In this document: one piece after another, positions 39,180 through 49,238 of the stretch | Layout of the letters: the number at the start of each line of letters is the position of its first letter | How positions within the stretch are numbered: position 1 is the first letter of the stretch | From: Thiolapillus brandeum | GTDB lineage: Bacteria > Pseudomonadota > Gammaproteobacteria > Chromatiales > Chromatiaceae | DNA: 64,000 nt | NCBI RefSeq assembly: GCF_000828615.1 | Contig: NZ_AP012273.1 | Span: 558,001-622,000, forward strand | Direction: 5' to 3' | Position numbers and translations under genes: made by a program | Notes under the pieces: generated by a model | What the model saw: the letters and a program-made list of their open reading frames with translations, nothing else | Told to the model about the DNA's origin: nothing | Database searches by the model: none

Positions 39180-40094
39180 ATGATAAGGCAAAGAACACTG
39201 AAAAACGTTATCCGGGCTACCGGAGTAGGCCTGCATACAGGCGAAAAGGTATTCCTGACTCTGCGTCCCGCTGCGGCGGATACGGGGATCGTATTCCGGC
39301 GGGTTGATCTGCCTGAACCCGTGGATATCCCTGCTACTGCCGATAATGTGGGGAATACCCAGCTGTCCACCACCCTGGAGAAGGATGGGGTGGAGATTTC
39401 CACTGTAGAGCATCTGTTGTCAGCATTTGCCGGGCTTGGCATTGACAATGCCTATGTGGATGTCAGCGCTCCCGAGGTGCCCATCATGGATGGCAGCGCC
39501 GGGCCATTCGTCTTTCTGATCCAGTCTGCCGGCGTGGAAGAACAGAATGCCCTGAAAAAATTCATCCGTATCAAGGAGTCCGTTGAAGTGCGTGATGGTG
39601 ACAAGTTTGCGCGTTTCGAGCCTTTTGAAGGCTTCAAGGTCAGTTTTGGAATCGATTTTGATCATCCGGTATTTACCGAGGACACCCAGTTTTCCAGTAT
39701 CGATTTCTCCTCCACCTCTTTCGTCAAGGAAGTAAGCCGTGCGCGCACCTTCGGATTCCTCAGGGAAATCGAAATGTTGCGGGACAAGAACCTGGCCCTG
39801 GGCGGCAGCATGGATAACGCTATCGTCGTGGATGATTACCGGGTTCTGAATGATGACGGTCTGCGCTATGAAGATGAATTCGTCAAGCACAAGATTCTGG
39901 ACGCCATCGGTGATCTCTATCTCCTGGGTCACAGCCTGATTGGCGCCTTCTATGGCTACAAGTCAGGGCATGCACTGAACAATAAGCTTTTGAACAAGCT
40001 GGTGGCAACGCCGGAAGCCTGGGAAGAAGTTACCTTCGAGGAGGAAGATGGGTTGGTGCCTATTTCCTACATCGCACCGGTTCACGCATCCTGA
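39180..40094 (+). CDS. lpxC: UDP-3-O-acyl-N-acetylglucosamine deacetylase
   Basis: A 304-residue zinc deacetylase that catalyses the committed step of lipid A synthesis. The zinc ligands are in place: His78 (EHLLSA), His237 and Asp241 (HKILDAIGD), and the catalytic His264 (YKSGHALNN). The protein has the usual two-domain repeat and length. It follows ftsZ across a 129-bp gap with its own candidate promoter, and its end converges on dciA with 9 bp between them. Confidence 0.98.
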   Translation: MIRQRTLKNVIRATGVGLHTGEKVFLTLRPAAADTGIVFRRVDLPEPVDIPATADNVGNTQLSTTLEKDGVEISTVEHLLSAFAGLGIDNAYVDVSAPEVPIMDGSAGPFVFLIQSAGVEEQNALKKFIRIKESVEVRDGDKFARFEPFEGFKVSFGIDFDHPVFTEDTQFSSIDFSSTSFVKEVSRARTFGFLREIEMLRDKNLALGGSMDNAIVVDDYRVLNDDGLRYEDEFVKHKILDAIGDLYLLGHSLIGAFYGYKSGHALNNKLLNKLVATPEAWEEVTFEEEDGLVPISYIAPVHAS

Positions 40095-40103
40095 TCGAGG
40101 CTG

Positions 40104-40550
40104 CTATCCGGTCTTGTCGTCCCTGGAGGCTCTGCCCAGGTGTTTGAAAGCAGCGCGCAGATCCGAGTCCGCAAGACCGTCTGCAAGTTCCCGGATCAAA
40201 CTGGCGGTTTCTCCGGGTAAGGAACTTCGACGGGTTTTGGTGGGTCTGATGTCCTGTTCGACCATGATACGGATGTCGGTCTTTTCAAGGTTTGGCGCCA
40301 GGCACCTGAGTTCCTTGAGAATGCGCGGCGCATGAAAGCGCAGCCCTGTGCTCCAGGCCGGGGAGTCGGTGTGCAGAATCAGACGTTCAGCATCGATTCG
40401 GGCATGCAGACAATGCTCATTCAATGGAGCCGGCAGAATTTTCCTGACCTGTTCCAGTAGGGCCTGCTGTTTTTTCAGCATGCGCTTGAGATGGCCCAGT
40501 TGGTCGCCATCTTCCAGTACGTTCGCCACCTTGTGTGGTTTTTTTATCAT
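40104..40550 (-). CDS. dciA: DciA family (DUF721) replicative helicase loader
   Basis: A 148-residue protein with the DUF721/DciA domain at about residues 20-105, marked by LLEQVRKILPAPLNEHC and the strand-forming HTDSPAWSTGLRFHAPRIL. DciA loads or stimulates the DnaB helicase in bacteria that lack DnaC. The frame extends upstream to 40607, but the ATG at 40550 gives the normal N-terminus (MIKKPHK). It is the only minus-strand gene in this region and is divergent from the M23 peptidase with 14 bp between starts; the order lpxC-dciA-M23-secA is conserved in Pseudomonas-like genomes. Confidence 0.88.
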   Translation of the reverse strand: MIKKPHKVANVLEDGDQLGHLKRMLKKQQALLEQVRKILPAPLNEHCLHARIDAERLILHTDSPAWSTGLRFHAPRILKELRCLAPNLEKTDIRIMVEQDIRPTKTRRSSLPGETASLIRELADGLADSDLRAAFKHLGRASRDDKTG

Positions 40551-40564
40551 GGGTTGATTATACG

Positions 40565-41467
40565 ATGTCCGACTGCGGCAAAACCAACAATGCAACACCT
40601 GCTTCATTCTGGTCTGTCAGAAACGGCCTGGTGTTGATGGTGTTTGTCGGGCTGGCCCTGTTCTCGGGCTACCAGTACGGTCGCATGCAGGCGGTTCAGG
40701 CTGCAATGGATCAGGATATTCAGGCGGCCATGGCATCCATGGCGGAGGAAAAGCGCGAGCTGGCTGCCTTGCGTGACAATATGGAAGCTGAACTCGACGC
40801 ACTGGCTTTGCGTATTGGCAGTCTACGGGCCAACCTGCTGCGTCTGAATGCCCTGGGGGAACGTCTCGTGGCGGCGGGCAATCTGGATGAACAGGAGTTC
40901 GATTTTTCTTCAGAGCCTCCTCAGGGGGGTGTCGATATGGATGTCCGGGAACCCGTGGTCATTTCTGACCTGGAAAGAGAGTTGGCGCGCCTTACCCAGG
41001 TCTTCCGGAACCGGGAGCACAAGCTGCTGCTGTTGGAGGATATGCTGGCCAGCCGGGAGGTGCGTGACCAGGTTATTCCTTCCGGTCGTCCCCTGAAACA
41101 TGGGTATATCAGCTCTGGTTTTGGTCGTCGTACTGATCCTTTCACCGGCAAGAAAAAATACCATAAGGGCATTGATTTTGCGGGCAAGAAGGGTAGTGAA
41201 GTGCTGGCTGTCGCGGCCGGTGTGGTTTCCCGGGCCGGGCGCATGAGTGGTTATGGCAATGTGGTGGAGATCCGCCACGCCGATGGATATGTGACCCGGT
41301 ATGCCCACAACCAGGAAAATCTGGTCAAGGCCGGGGACAGGGTGGAGAAAGGAGAGCCCATCGCCATGCTCGGATCCACGGGGCGTTCCAGTGGCCCCCA
41401 TGTGCATTTTGAAGTGATCAAGAACGACAAGGTCGTCAATCCTGCACGTTTCATAAGGGGTGGTTGA
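40565..41467 (+). CDS. M23 family metallopeptidase (membrane-anchored peptidoglycan hydrolase-like)
   Basis: A 300-residue protein with one N-terminal membrane helix (about residues 24-44), a coiled coil (about 50-95) and a C-terminal LytM/peptidase M23 domain (about 180-295). The zinc-site residues are visible in HKGIDFAG (HxxxD) and in GPHVHFEV (HxH), so the enzyme looks catalytically competent. It probably cleaves peptide crosslinks in peptidoglycan, or acts as an amidase activator. The ATG at 40565 was preferred to the longer frame from 40535. It lies between lpxC and secA. Confidence 0.9.
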   Translation: MSDCGKTNNATPASFWSVRNGLVLMVFVGLALFSGYQYGRMQAVQAAMDQDIQAAMASMAEEKRELAALRDNMEAELDALALRIGSLRANLLRLNALGERLVAAGNLDEQEFDFSSEPPQGGVDMDVREPVVISDLERELARLTQVFRNREHKLLLLEDMLASREVRDQVIPSGRPLKHGYISSGFGRRTDPFTGKKKYHKGIDFAGKKGSEVLAVAAGVVSRAGRMSGYGNVVEIRHADGYVTRYAHNQENLVKAGDRVEKGEPIAMLGSTGRSSGPHVHFEVIKNDKVVNPARFIRGG

Positions 41468-41631
41468 GGGTTTTCGGATTGAACCTCTGCAACCAGGCTT
41501 TTTCCCCTGTTTTTACGGTAAAATCTCTGCTTTTGCGGTATCATTCCCGTTTTATTGTCCACTGAAAATGGCAGCATCGCTCTGCCGTTGGTCGTGGTGT
41601 ATTTTTCTGCTCTCGGAAGGTCCCAAGCTTC

Positions 41632-44430
41632 ATGTTCAACAAAATCGCTAAAAAGGTGTTTGGCAGCCGCAATGAACGGCTGGTCAAGCGCATGTTCAAG
41701 GAAGTCGAGAAGGTCAATGCCCTGGAGGATTCCATCAAGGGACTCTCTGATGATGAGCTTCGCGCCAAGACAGGGGAATTTCGTCAGCGCCTGAAAGACG
41801 GTGAGAACCTGGACAAGCTGCTGCCCGAGGCTTTTGCCGTGGTACGCGAGGCCAGTGCCCGGGTGCTGGGCATGCGCCACTTCGACGTTCAGCTCATTGG
41901 TGGCATGGTGCTGCATCAGGGCAAGATTGCCGAGATGCGCACCGGTGAGGGTAAAACCCTGGTGGCAACTCTGGCCGTATATCTCAATGCCCTGGAAGGC
42001 AAAGGCGTGCATGTGGTCACGGTAAACGACTACCTGGCGCGGCGGGACGCTTCCTGGATGGGCAAGTTGTATCACTTCCTGGGGATGAGCACAGGTATCA
42101 TCAATTCTTCCGGAGGATCCGGGCCTGACAGCAGTTCCTATCGTTTTGATCCGGATGCAGATGGCAGCGCCAGCGGCCATCGGTTCCTGGTCAATGTGAG
42201 CCGCAAGGAAGCGTATGATGCCGATATCACCTATGGCACCAACAATGAATTTGGTTTCGATTACCTGCGCGACAACATGGCTTTCGAAGCAGGTCAACGG
42301 GTGCAGCGCCGTCATTATGCGGTGGTGGACGAAGTGGACTCCATCCTTATTGATGAGGCCCGGACGCCCCTGATCATTTCGGGGCCGGCGGATGACAGTT
42401 CCGAGTTGTATCAGAAGATCAATCAGATTATTCCCCACCTTACCCGCCAGGATCCCATCACCAACGAGGAAGGCAAACCGGATTTTGGTCCCGGCGATTA
42501 CTCCGTGGACGAGAAAGCCAAGCAGGTGTTTCTCAGCGACGAAGGTCATGAGCACGTGGAACAGATGCTCACGGAAATGGGCTTGCTGGATGAAAACGCC
42601 AGCCTATATGACACTGCCAACATCATGCTCATGCATCATGTCATGGCGGCTTTGCGCGCTCATGTGATCTTTCAGCGCAACGTGGACTACATCGTGCGTG
42701 ACGGGGAAATCGTCATCGTGGATGAGTTCACCGGACGCACCATGCCGGGACGGCGCTGGTCAGAAGGCCTGCATCAGGCGGTAGAAGCCAAGGAAGGTGT
42801 GGAGATCCAGAAGGAGAACCAGACTCTGGCCTCCATCACTTTCCAGAACTTTTTCCGTCTGTACGACAAGCTGGCGGGAATGACCGGTACGGCTGATACT
42901 GAAGCCTACGAGTTCCAGCAGATCTATGGCCTGGAGGTGGTGGTGATTCCTACCAACAAGCCCATGTTGCGGGATGACCAGACTGACCTGGTGTATCTCT
43001 CCGCCGAGGAGAAATTCTCTGCCATCGTCGATGATATCCGAGACTGCGTGGAACGGGGCCAACCCGTGCTGGTGGGCACTGCTTCCATCGAGGTTTCAGA
43101 GCTGGTATCCGAACTGCTGAACAAGGCGGGAATCGAACATCAGGTGCTCAATGCCAAGCAGCATGAACGTGAAGCGCGGGTAGTCGCTGAAGCCGGCCTT
43201 CCCGGTGCGGTGACCATTGCCACCAATATGGCTGGCCGGGGTACGGATATCGTGCTGGGCGGCAACATGGATGTAGAGATCGAAGACCTGGGGCCGGAAG
43301 CGAGCGAAGAACAGAAGCAGGCCGTATATCAGGCCTGGAAAGAGCGTCACGGAAAGGTGCTGGAAGTAGGTGGTTTGCGGGTCATCGGCACTGAGCGTCA
43401 TGAGTCACGGCGTATCGACAACCAGTTGCGTGGCCGTTCCGGCCGGCAGGGAGATCCCGGCTCCAGCCGTTTCTACCTGTCCCTGGAAGACAGTTTGATG
43501 CGCATATTTGCCTCTGAGCGTGTGGGCAAACTGATGCAGAAACTGGGCATGAAGGAAGGCGAGGCCATTGAGCATCCATGGGTGAACAAGGCCATCGAGA
43601 ATGCCCAGCGCAAGGTGGAAGGCCGCAACTTCGACATCCGCAAGCAGTTGCTGGAATATGATGATGTTGCCAACGATCAGCGCAAGGTCGTCTATGAGCA
43701 GCGCAACGAACTCATGGACAGCGAGGATATATCAGACACTATTGCTGCTCTGCGCGAAGAAGTACTGGATGAAGTCATCGACAGCTACATTCCTCCCCAG
43801 ACCATCGAGGAACAGTGGGACATCTCCGGCCTGGAAGAGGCCCTGAAGGAACGCTTCGACCTGGATCTGCCGATTCAAAAGTGGTTGGACGAGGAACATG
43901 ACCTGCACGAGGAATCCTTGCGCAGACGCATCCACGAAGAACTGGAAAGGGTCTATCAGGAAAAGGTCGCCCTGGCCGGTGAAGAACAGATGCGCTACAT
44001 CGAGAAAGCGGTGATGTTGCAAACCCTGGATACCCATTGGAAGGAACATCTGGCCGCCATGGATTACCTGCGCCAGGGTATACACCTGCGTGGTTTTGCC
44101 GCCAAGAATCCCAAACAGGAATACAAGCGTGAGGCCTTCGAGCTGTTCTCCGGTATGCTGGATGCGATCAAGCGGGAGGTGGTGGAGATTCTGAGCAAGA
44201 TCCAGCTTTCGGATGCACCGCCTTTGGAGATGGAGCCTCAGGCCAGTGAATTTGAATTCACCCATGAATCCTTTGAAGGTTTGCCCGAAGAACCTGCTTC
44301 CCCGGAGCAGGAAACGGTCGATGAAACTCAGCAGCCCTATGTCCGTGCGGATCGCAAGATCGGCCGGAACGAACCTTGTCCCTGCGGCTCAGGCAAGAAG
44401 TTCAAACACTGCCATGGCAAGCTCGCCTAG
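41632..44430 (+). CDS. secA: Preprotein translocase ATPase SecA
   Basis: A 932-residue motor ATPase that drives proteins through SecYEG. The Walker A loop MRTGEGKT (Lys108), the [14 protein letters not shown] Walker B/helicase stretch, the [14 protein letters not shown]-type region and a C-terminal zinc site (Cys916, Cys918, Cys927, His928) for SecB and lipids are present. It has the full domain set and typical length. The 164 bp upstream are non-coding; no secM-like gene is present, and the M23 gene occupies that position. Confidence 0.98.
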   Translation: MFNKIAKKVFGSRNERLVKRMFKEVEKVNALEDSIKGLSDDELRAKTGEFRQRLKDGENLDKLLPEAFAVVREASARVLGMRHFDVQLIGGMVLHQGKIAEMRTGEGKTLVATLAVYLNALEGKGVHVVTVNDYLARRDASWMGKLYHFLGMSTGIINSSGGSGPDSSSYRFDPDADGSASGHRFLVNVSRKEAYDADITYGTNNEFGFDYLRDNMAFEAGQRVQRRHYAVVDEVDSILIDEARTPLIISGPADDSSELYQKINQIIPHLTRQDPITNEEGKPDFGPGDYSVDEKAKQVFLSDEGHEHVEQMLTEMGLLDENASLYDTANIMLMHHVMAALRAHVIFQRNVDYIVRDGEIVIVDEFTGRTMPGRRWSEGLHQAVEAKEGVEIQKENQTLASITFQNFFRLYDKLAGMTGTADTEAYEFQQIYGLEVVVIPTNKPMLRDDQTDLVYLSAEEKFSAIVDDIRDCVERGQPVLVGTASIEVSELVSELLNKAGIEHQVLNAKQHEREARVVAEAGLPGAVTIATNMAGRGTDIVLGGNMDVEIEDLGPEASEEQKQAVYQAWKERHGKVLEVGGLRVIGTERHESRRIDNQLRGRSGRQGDPGSSRFYLSLEDSLMRIFASERVGKLMQKLGMKEGEAIEHPWVNKAIENAQRKVEGRNFDIRKQLLEYDDVANDQRKVVYEQRNELMDSEDISDTIAALREEVLDEVIDSYIPPQTIEEQWDISGLEEALKERFDLDLPIQKWLDEEHDLHEESLRRRIHEELERVYQEKVALAGEEQMRYIEKAVMLQTLDTHWKEHLAAMDYLRQGIHLRGFAAKNPKQEYKREAFELFSGMLDAIKREVVEILSKIQLSDAPPLEMEPQASEFEFTHESFEGLPEEPASPEQETVDETQQPYVRADRKIGRNEPCPCGSGKKFKHCHGKLA

Positions 44431-44498
44431 CCCAATGAGCATTGGGTGGTCCTTCAGGGGGCGGCCTGGCTGGCTGACTCGTTGCGAGGAGTAAGAAT

Positions 44499-45701
44499 AT
44501 GAGTGCAGTTCCCGTGTATCGCGTTCCCGGTGTACGCCTGGCGGCCTGTGCTGCCGGGATACGCTACCAAAACCGCCATGATCTTGTGCTCATGGAACTG
44601 GCTGAAGGTGGTGCGGCAGCCGCCGTATTTACGCAGAACGCCTTTTGCGCCGCGCCGGTTCTGGTGGCCCGGCAACATCTTGAAAAAACAGCTCCCCGCT
44701 ACCTGCTCATCAATTCAGGCAATGCCAACGCGGGCACCGGAGAAGCAGGGCTTGCCGCCAGTTTTGAGACCTGCCGTTTGCTTGCTGCTGCCACCAGTGT
44801 GGCAATGAACCAGGTATTGCCTTTCTCTACCGGTGTCATCGGTGAGGATCTTCCCACAGAGCCTTTTGCCCAGTCCATTCCGGGCCTGTTGGCTGGTCTT
44901 GAAGAAGACCAATGGGAACCGGCAGCACAAGCCATTATGACCACGGATACCGTGCCCAAGCTCGCCAGCCGCCGCTTTGAAGTGGCGGGAAAGATGGTGA
45001 CGGTTACCGGCATGTGCAAAGGCTCAGGCATGATTCGCCCGGATATGGCCACCATGCTGGCGTATGTAGCCAGCGACGCGGTATGTGGCAGGGACAGTCT
45101 GCAGCAGGTTCTTGGGGATGCTGTGGCCCCTTCTTTCAATGCCATTACCGTGGATGGTGATACGTCCACCAATGATGCTTGTGTATTGCTGGCCAGTGGT
45201 GCTTCCGGGGTAGCGGTGGATGATGCCGGGACTGATGCCGGGCGCCGCTTCCGGGCAGCGGTGAATGAGGTCTGTATGGATCTTGCCCGGGCCATTGTTG
45301 CGGATGGTGAAGGTGCTACCAAACTGGTGGAAATCCTGGTGGAAGGAGCAGACTCTGAAGATCAGGCCAGGAGCGTCGCTTACACCGTGGCCCATTCTCC
45401 TCTGGTGAAAACCGCACTGTTTGCTTCCGATCCCAACTGGGGGCGGATTCTTGCGGCGGTGGGGCGTGCGGGCGTCCCGAACCTGGATATCAGTAATGTG
45501 GGCATTTGGCTCGATGATCTGTGCATCGTCAGCCAGGGTGGTCGGGATGCGGCCTATACGGAAACTGCCGGTCAGGCAGTGGTGGGGAAGGAATCATTTG
45601 TCATTCGCATCGCACTTGGCAGGGGCAGGGCCTCTGCCCGCATTCTCACCTGCGACCTGTCCTTCGACTATGTGAAGATCAACGCTGAATACCGAACCTG
45701 A
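44499..45701 (+). CDS. argJ: Bifunctional glutamate N-acetyltransferase / amino-acid acetyltransferase
   Basis: A 400-residue ArgJ that recycles the acetyl group from N-acetylornithine to glutamate in arginine synthesis. The autoproteolytic Ala-Thr site is in DMATML (nucleophile Thr185), where the protein self-cleaves into two chains, with KGSGMI just before it. An adjacent Nudix-ThiE fusion follows; their coding regions may overlap by 17 bp. It is 68 bp downstream of secA, perhaps co-transcribed. Confidence 0.96.
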   Translation: MSAVPVYRVPGVRLAACAAGIRYQNRHDLVLMELAEGGAAAAVFTQNAFCAAPVLVARQHLEKTAPRYLLINSGNANAGTGEAGLAASFETCRLLAAATSVAMNQVLPFSTGVIGEDLPTEPFAQSIPGLLAGLEEDQWEPAAQAIMTTDTVPKLASRRFEVAGKMVTVTGMCKGSGMIRPDMATMLAYVASDAVCGRDSLQQVLGDAVAPSFNAITVDGDTSTNDACVLLASGASGVAVDDAGTDAGRRFRAAVNEVCMDLARAIVADGEGATKLVEILVEGADSEDQARSVAYTVAHSPLVKTALFASDPNWGRILAAVGRAGVPNLDISNVGIWLDDLCIVSQGGRDAAYTETAGQAVVGKESFVIRIALGRGRASARILTCDLSFDYVKINAEYRT

Positions 45702-46644
45702 GAAGCCTCTTGTCCATGTCGCTGCCGGTGTCCTCAGGAGGCCGGACGGCAAGGTGCTGCTTGCGCAACGCAGAGCGGACAGCCATCAGGGAGGACTGTG
45801 GGAGTTTCCCGGGGGCAAAGTGGAGTCCGGCGAATCTGTGCGCGAAGCCCTTGATCGGGAGCTGAAAGAGGAACTGGGGATAGAGGTACAGGATGCCCGC
45901 CCCCTGATCCGGGTGCCACACGCCTATGCAGACTGTCGCGTTCTGCTGGACACCTGGCTGGTGAGTCGCTGGCAGGGTGAACCCCGGGGCCTGGAGGGCC
46001 AGCCCCTTGCCTGGGTGAGTATGGGGGAATTGACTGACAGGAGTATGCCCGCTGCCGATATGCCCATCCTCGACGCCATCCGGTTGCCGGATACCTGCCT
46101 GATCACCCCCCCTTCCGTGGCCGATGCCACCCGGTTTCTGCAGGCACTGCGCAAGGCTGTATCGAATGGCGTTTCCCTGGTGCAGTTTCGTGTCTTTGGC
46201 CTGGCGGAAAACGATTTGGAAGACCTGGCTCTGGCATCGCGCAGGCTATGCGAGGAATTTGGCGCGAAAATGCTGGTGAATGGCCCCCTGGAACTGGCGC
46301 TGAAATCCGGCGCTCATGGCTGGCATCTGAACCGGCGCCACCTGAGAAGCCTGAAATCATCCCGGGATTACGCCGGACTGCTGCTGGGGGCTTCCTGCCA
46401 TGATGCGGAAGAACTCGCCTTGGCCCGGGAAAAGGGGGTGCATTTTGTTCTGCTGTCGCCGGTACTTCCCACGGCCAGCCATCCGGATGCGGAGGTATTG
46501 GGCTGGAAAGGGTTTTCGGATCTGGTGGCAGAGTTTCCATTGCCGGTCTATGCCCTGGGTGGCATGAATGCCTCCCTGCTGGAACACAGCTGGCGGGCCG
46601 GGGCTCAGGGTATTGCGGGTATCCGGGGGCTCTGGCCCGATTAG
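45685..46644 (+). CDS. Nudix hydrolase (MutT-like) fused to a ThiE-like domain
   Basis: A fusion protein of about 319 residues. The first half is a MutT-type Nudix hydrolase that sanitises oxidised nucleotides, with the Nudix box [23 protein letters not shown]. The second half (about 150-319) has the TIM-barrel fold of thiamine-phosphate synthase, but the usual NDR is NGP here and the GVHLGQ motif is GWHLNR, so catalysis is doubtful. The canonical start is unclear: homology reaches back to [10 protein letters not shown], which lies upstream of the first usable GTG (45754), and that frame has no ATG, GTG or TTG. CTG at 45685 was chosen; GTG 45754 would delete the first strand. The same fusion is known next to argJ in Pseudomonas. 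Confidence 0.85.
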   Translation: MNTEPEKPLVHVAAGVLRRPDGKVLLAQRRADSHQGGLWEFPGGKVESGESVREALDRELKEELGIEVQDARPLIRVPHAYADCRVLLDTWLVSRWQGEPRGLEGQPLAWVSMGELTDRSMPAADMPILDAIRLPDTCLITPPSVADATRFLQALRKAVSNGVSLVQFRVFGLAENDLEDLALASRRLCEEFGAKMLVNGPLELALKSGAHGWHLNRRHLRSLKSSRDYAGLLLGASCHDAEELALAREKGVHFVLLSPVLPTASHPDAEVLGWKGFSDLVAEFPLPVYALGGMNASLLEHSWRAGAQGIAGIRGLWPD

Positions 46645-46823
46645 CTCTTTTCCTCACCGCTGCCGGCTTCCTGTTCCTCCTCATCGGTAAGCCATTCATC
46701 GAGATCGATCAACTGACAGCGTTTGCTGCAGAAAGGGCGCCAGGGAGAGTTCTCATCCCAGGTGACCGGGGCGGAACACGTCGGACAGTTGACAACTGTG
46801 GGAGAGCTTCGTTCTTTGTTCAT
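46641..46823 (-). CDS. yacG: DNA gyrase inhibitor YacG (zinc-finger)
   Basis: A 60-residue protein with one four-cysteine zinc site (CPTC and CSKRC, roughly residues 13-35) and an acidic tail ([12 protein letters not shown]). E. coli YacG binds GyrB and inhibits DNA gyrase. The frame runs to 46937, but the ATG at 46823 gives the family N-terminus. It is last in the pilBCD-coaE-zapD-yacG series and meets the convergent Nudix-ThiE gene with a 4-bp overlap. Confidence 0.9.
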   Translation of the reverse strand: MNKERSSPTVVNCPTCSAPVTWDENSPWRPFCSKRCQLIDLDEWLTDEEEQEAGSGEEKS

Positions 46824-46827
46824 GGCT

Positions 46828-47604
46828 TCATATGGCGCAGGTCTTGAGTTTGAAAGAGACTTCCTGCAGGGTTTGTTCCGGTTGTTCCCAATCAGTGCTT
46901 TCCATGAAGCGGATGCAGAATCTGTGCTTGTTGCCACTGATCTCCGCGTACAGGAATGATTCTGCCGGCAGCACTACCTGGATCAAATCGACATGCCGGT
47001 TCTTGTCCAGGGACTGCTGAAAGAAACCTTCTGAAGTGGAACGGGAGCGGAAGACGTTGCTGTTGCGCAGGATGCCCAGTAGCAAATCCGTGGTTTCCTG
47101 TACCACGCTGATTTCATGCCGCCAGTCATCAAGTTGCATGACCCGTTCCGTGTGCGGCAGATTCAACCAGTAGTGTAGCTGTGGCAGGTCGAATTCAAAC
47201 CCCCCTCCGGGGATGGGGGCACGCTGGGCAATACTGTTGAGAAAGTTGTTCTTGCGCAGGCTGGTTCCCAGTTGACTGGTGGTGGTGAACAGGCGTTCGC
47301 TCATGCGGGCAATATCTGCCAGAACCTGCTGCAGGCGAATCTGGTCCACTCCCGGGTTGTTGCCAATGCGTTCCAGGGATTTCTTCTGTTGTTCCAGCTG
47401 TTTGATCAGCTCCTGCTTGATATCTGCCCGGCCCAGAATACTGGTAATGTCCAGGAGGGCCTGAATGGCGGCGCGGCTTTGCCAGGGGCTGGAAGCGGGA
47501 AGGTGATACTCGAACTGCTCGAACAGATGGGATATGCGCAGCAGGGTGCGAGTCCGTTCGTTGAGGGGGTGTTCAAACAGCAGGGAATTATGCAAGACAG
47601 GCAT
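46828..47604 (-). CDS. zapD: Cell division protein ZapD
   Basis: A 258-residue DUF1342/ZapD protein that crosslinks FtsZ filaments by binding their C-terminal peptide. The start has the typical [15 protein letters not shown] motif and the rest is mainly helical with a short beta domain. It sits between coaE and yacG on the minus strand, a conserved gammaproteobacterial order (E. coli yacF-yacG). A 135-bp gap separates it from coaE. FtsZ in this window carries the matching C-terminal peptide. Confidence 0.94.
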   Translation of the reverse strand: MPVLHNSLLFEHPLNERTRTLLRISHLFEQFEYHLPASSPWQSRAAIQALLDITSILGRADIKQELIKQLEQQKKSLERIGNNPGVDQIRLQQVLADIARMSERLFTTTSQLGTSLRKNNFLNSIAQRAPIPGGGFEFDLPQLHYWLNLPHTERVMQLDDWRHEISVVQETTDLLLGILRNSNVFRSRSTSEGFFQQSLDKNRHVDLIQVVLPAESFLYAEISGNKHRFCIRFMESTDWEQPEQTLQEVSFKLKTCAI

Positions 47605-47739
47605 CCGGCCGGTGGCGATATTGTGGCTATTGTCTACCAGATGCCACCAGGGTTCAAACGGGAATACTCATTGTGACAGCCAGGCATGCCTTTCAGTTCC
47701 CTTGTGGGCCAGGGGCCAGGCGTGTTTGCCGGTTGTCAG

Positions 47740-48354
47740 TCAAACAGGGTCATACCTGTGAGGCACCAGGGAAAGGTAGTACTGATGAAGGGCCTTCACC
47801 CGGGCGGACAGGGTGTTCCTGTCCCCGGTATTGTCGAGAACATCATCTGCTGCAGTGAGTCGTTGATCCCGGGATGCCTGGGCGTCCATGATACGCCGGG
47901 CCTGTTCCCTTGATATATTGTCCCGCTGACAGACGCGCTGGATTTGAAGTTCTTCAGGAACATCCACGAGTAACACGCGGTCGATCATGTCCTGCAGACC
48001 GTTTTCCACCAGAAGTGGAATGACCACGATGACATAGGGACTGTCCTGAAGTGCGGCCAGTTGCCGGGCCACTTCCTGGCGTATGGCCGGGTGAAGAATG
48101 TTTTCCAGGAGGATTCTGGCGTCAGGGTGAGAGAAGATGTGCTGGCGTAAGGCCCGGCGGTTCAGGCTGCCATTCGCCTGTATGAAGGCTTTGCCCAGCT
48201 GGTTTTCGATCTGCCGCAGGGCGGGTTTTCCCGGTGCTACCAGTTCCCTGCTGATGATATCCGTGTCGATAACTGGTACGCCCAGACGGGAAAAGCCGTC
48301 ACTGACCGCTGTCTTGCCGCTGGCGATGCCGCCGGTAAGACCAATCTTCAGCAT
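47740..48354 (-). CDS. coaE: Dephospho-CoA kinase
   Basis: A 204-residue P-loop kinase that makes the final 3'-phosphorylation in coenzyme A synthesis. The Walker A loop GGIASGKT is at residues 8-15, and the DTDIISRE and PLLVENG motifs follow. The frame continues upstream into pilD, but the ATG at 48354 matches the family start (MLKIGLTGG) and lies 11 bp after the pilD stop. Confidence 0.96.
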   Translation of the reverse strand: MLKIGLTGGIASGKTAVSDGFSRLGVPVIDTDIISRELVAPGKPALRQIENQLGKAFIQANGSLNRRALRQHIFSHPDARILLENILHPAIRQEVARQLAALQDSPYVIVVIPLLVENGLQDMIDRVLLVDVPEELQIQRVCQRDNISREQARRIMDAQASRDQRLTAADDVLDNTGDRNTLSARVKALHQYYLSLVPHRYDPV

Positions 48355-48365
48355 CGACCAGTATC

Positions 48366-49238
48366 CTATTGCAGGCCGGCCAGTTGCAGGTAGCTGCGGT
48401 TGATGTCCTCCCCCCAGATCATGGCGATCCAGCCAGCGGCCGCCAGGTAGGGCCCAAAAGGTATGGGGATGCTCTTGTCCCGCCCCAGAAACAGAATCAT
48501 TCCCAGGCCACTGATGGCGCCAACCACGGCAGAAACCAGCAGGATCTGCGGCAGGAACTGCCAGCCCAACCATGCGCCAAAGAGTGCGAAAAGCTTGAAA
48601 TCTCCATAGCCCATACCTTCCTTGCCGGTAATCAGCAGAAACAGGTGGAACAGGAACCAGAGTGACAGATATCCGGCCACGGCCCCATAGATGGCAGACT
48701 GAATATCCGTAAACATCCCATCCAGGTTCAGCAGCAGGCCCAACCAGATCAGGGGGAGTATCAGCACATCAGGGAGAATCTGCAGACGTATATCGATGAC
48801 GCTCATGGCCAGTAGCGCCCAGGTGAGCACCAATGCGGCCAGGGCCTGCCAGGTGAATCCGAAATGCCAGACGACCACCAGGGAGAATAGGGCACTGAGC
48901 AGTTCCACCACAGGGTATTGTACGGACAGGCGGACGCCGCAAGCGGCGCATCTGCCTTTCTGCAACAACCAGCTGACGACCGGGATGTTCTCCCAGGCGC
49001 GAATTTTGTGTCCACAGGACATACAGCTGGAGGGAGGATACATGAGCCAGGCAAGACCGAACCACTTGTTGGGACGGTAGTCCACTTCGTTTCCCGCCAG
49101 CTCTTCGCAGGCATCCTTCAGATCCTGCTCCATGCGCCTGGGAAGGCGGAAGATGACAACATTCAGGAAACTGCCTACCAGCAGTCCCAGAATGAAGCCC
49201 AAAGGATAAAGGATTGCCGGTTGGGCAAACACTTCCAT
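48366..49238 (-). CDS. pilD: Type IV prepilin peptidase / N-methyltransferase PilD
   Basis: A 290-residue, eight-helix membrane enzyme that cleaves type IV prepilins (and type II pseudopilins) and N-methylates the new N-terminus. Two pairs of cysteines (CMSC and CAAC) form the cytoplasmic zinc-binding loop. The catalytic aspartates are seen in VIDIRLQILPD and in GYGDFKLF. It directly follows pilC (1-bp overlap) and precedes coaE. Confidence 0.95.
   Translation of the reverse strand: MEVFAQPAILYPLGFILGLLVGSFLNVVIFRLPRRMEQDLKDACEELAGNEVDYRPNKWFGLAWLMYPPSSCMSCGHKIRAWENIPVVSWLLQKGRCAACGVRLSVQYPVVELLSALFSLVVVWHFGFTWQALAALVLTWALLAMSVIDIRLQILPDVLILPLIWLGLLLNLDGMFTDIQSAIYGAVAGYLSLWFLFHLFLLITGKEGMGYGDFKLFALFGAWLGWQFLPQILLVSAVVGAISGLGMILFLGRDKSIPIPFGPYLAAAGWIAMIWGEDINRSYLQLAGLQ

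Noticed and set aside
41560-41595. Sequence ACTGAAAATGGCAGC upstream of secA, resembling part of the ftsA-ftsZ MITE
   Set aside because: Only about 15 bp match and neither terminal repeat is present, so it is likely chance.
44431-44446. CCCAAT/ATTGGG hairpin after secA as a terminator
   Set aside because: A 6-bp stem with no following T-run; argJ may simply be read from the same transcript.
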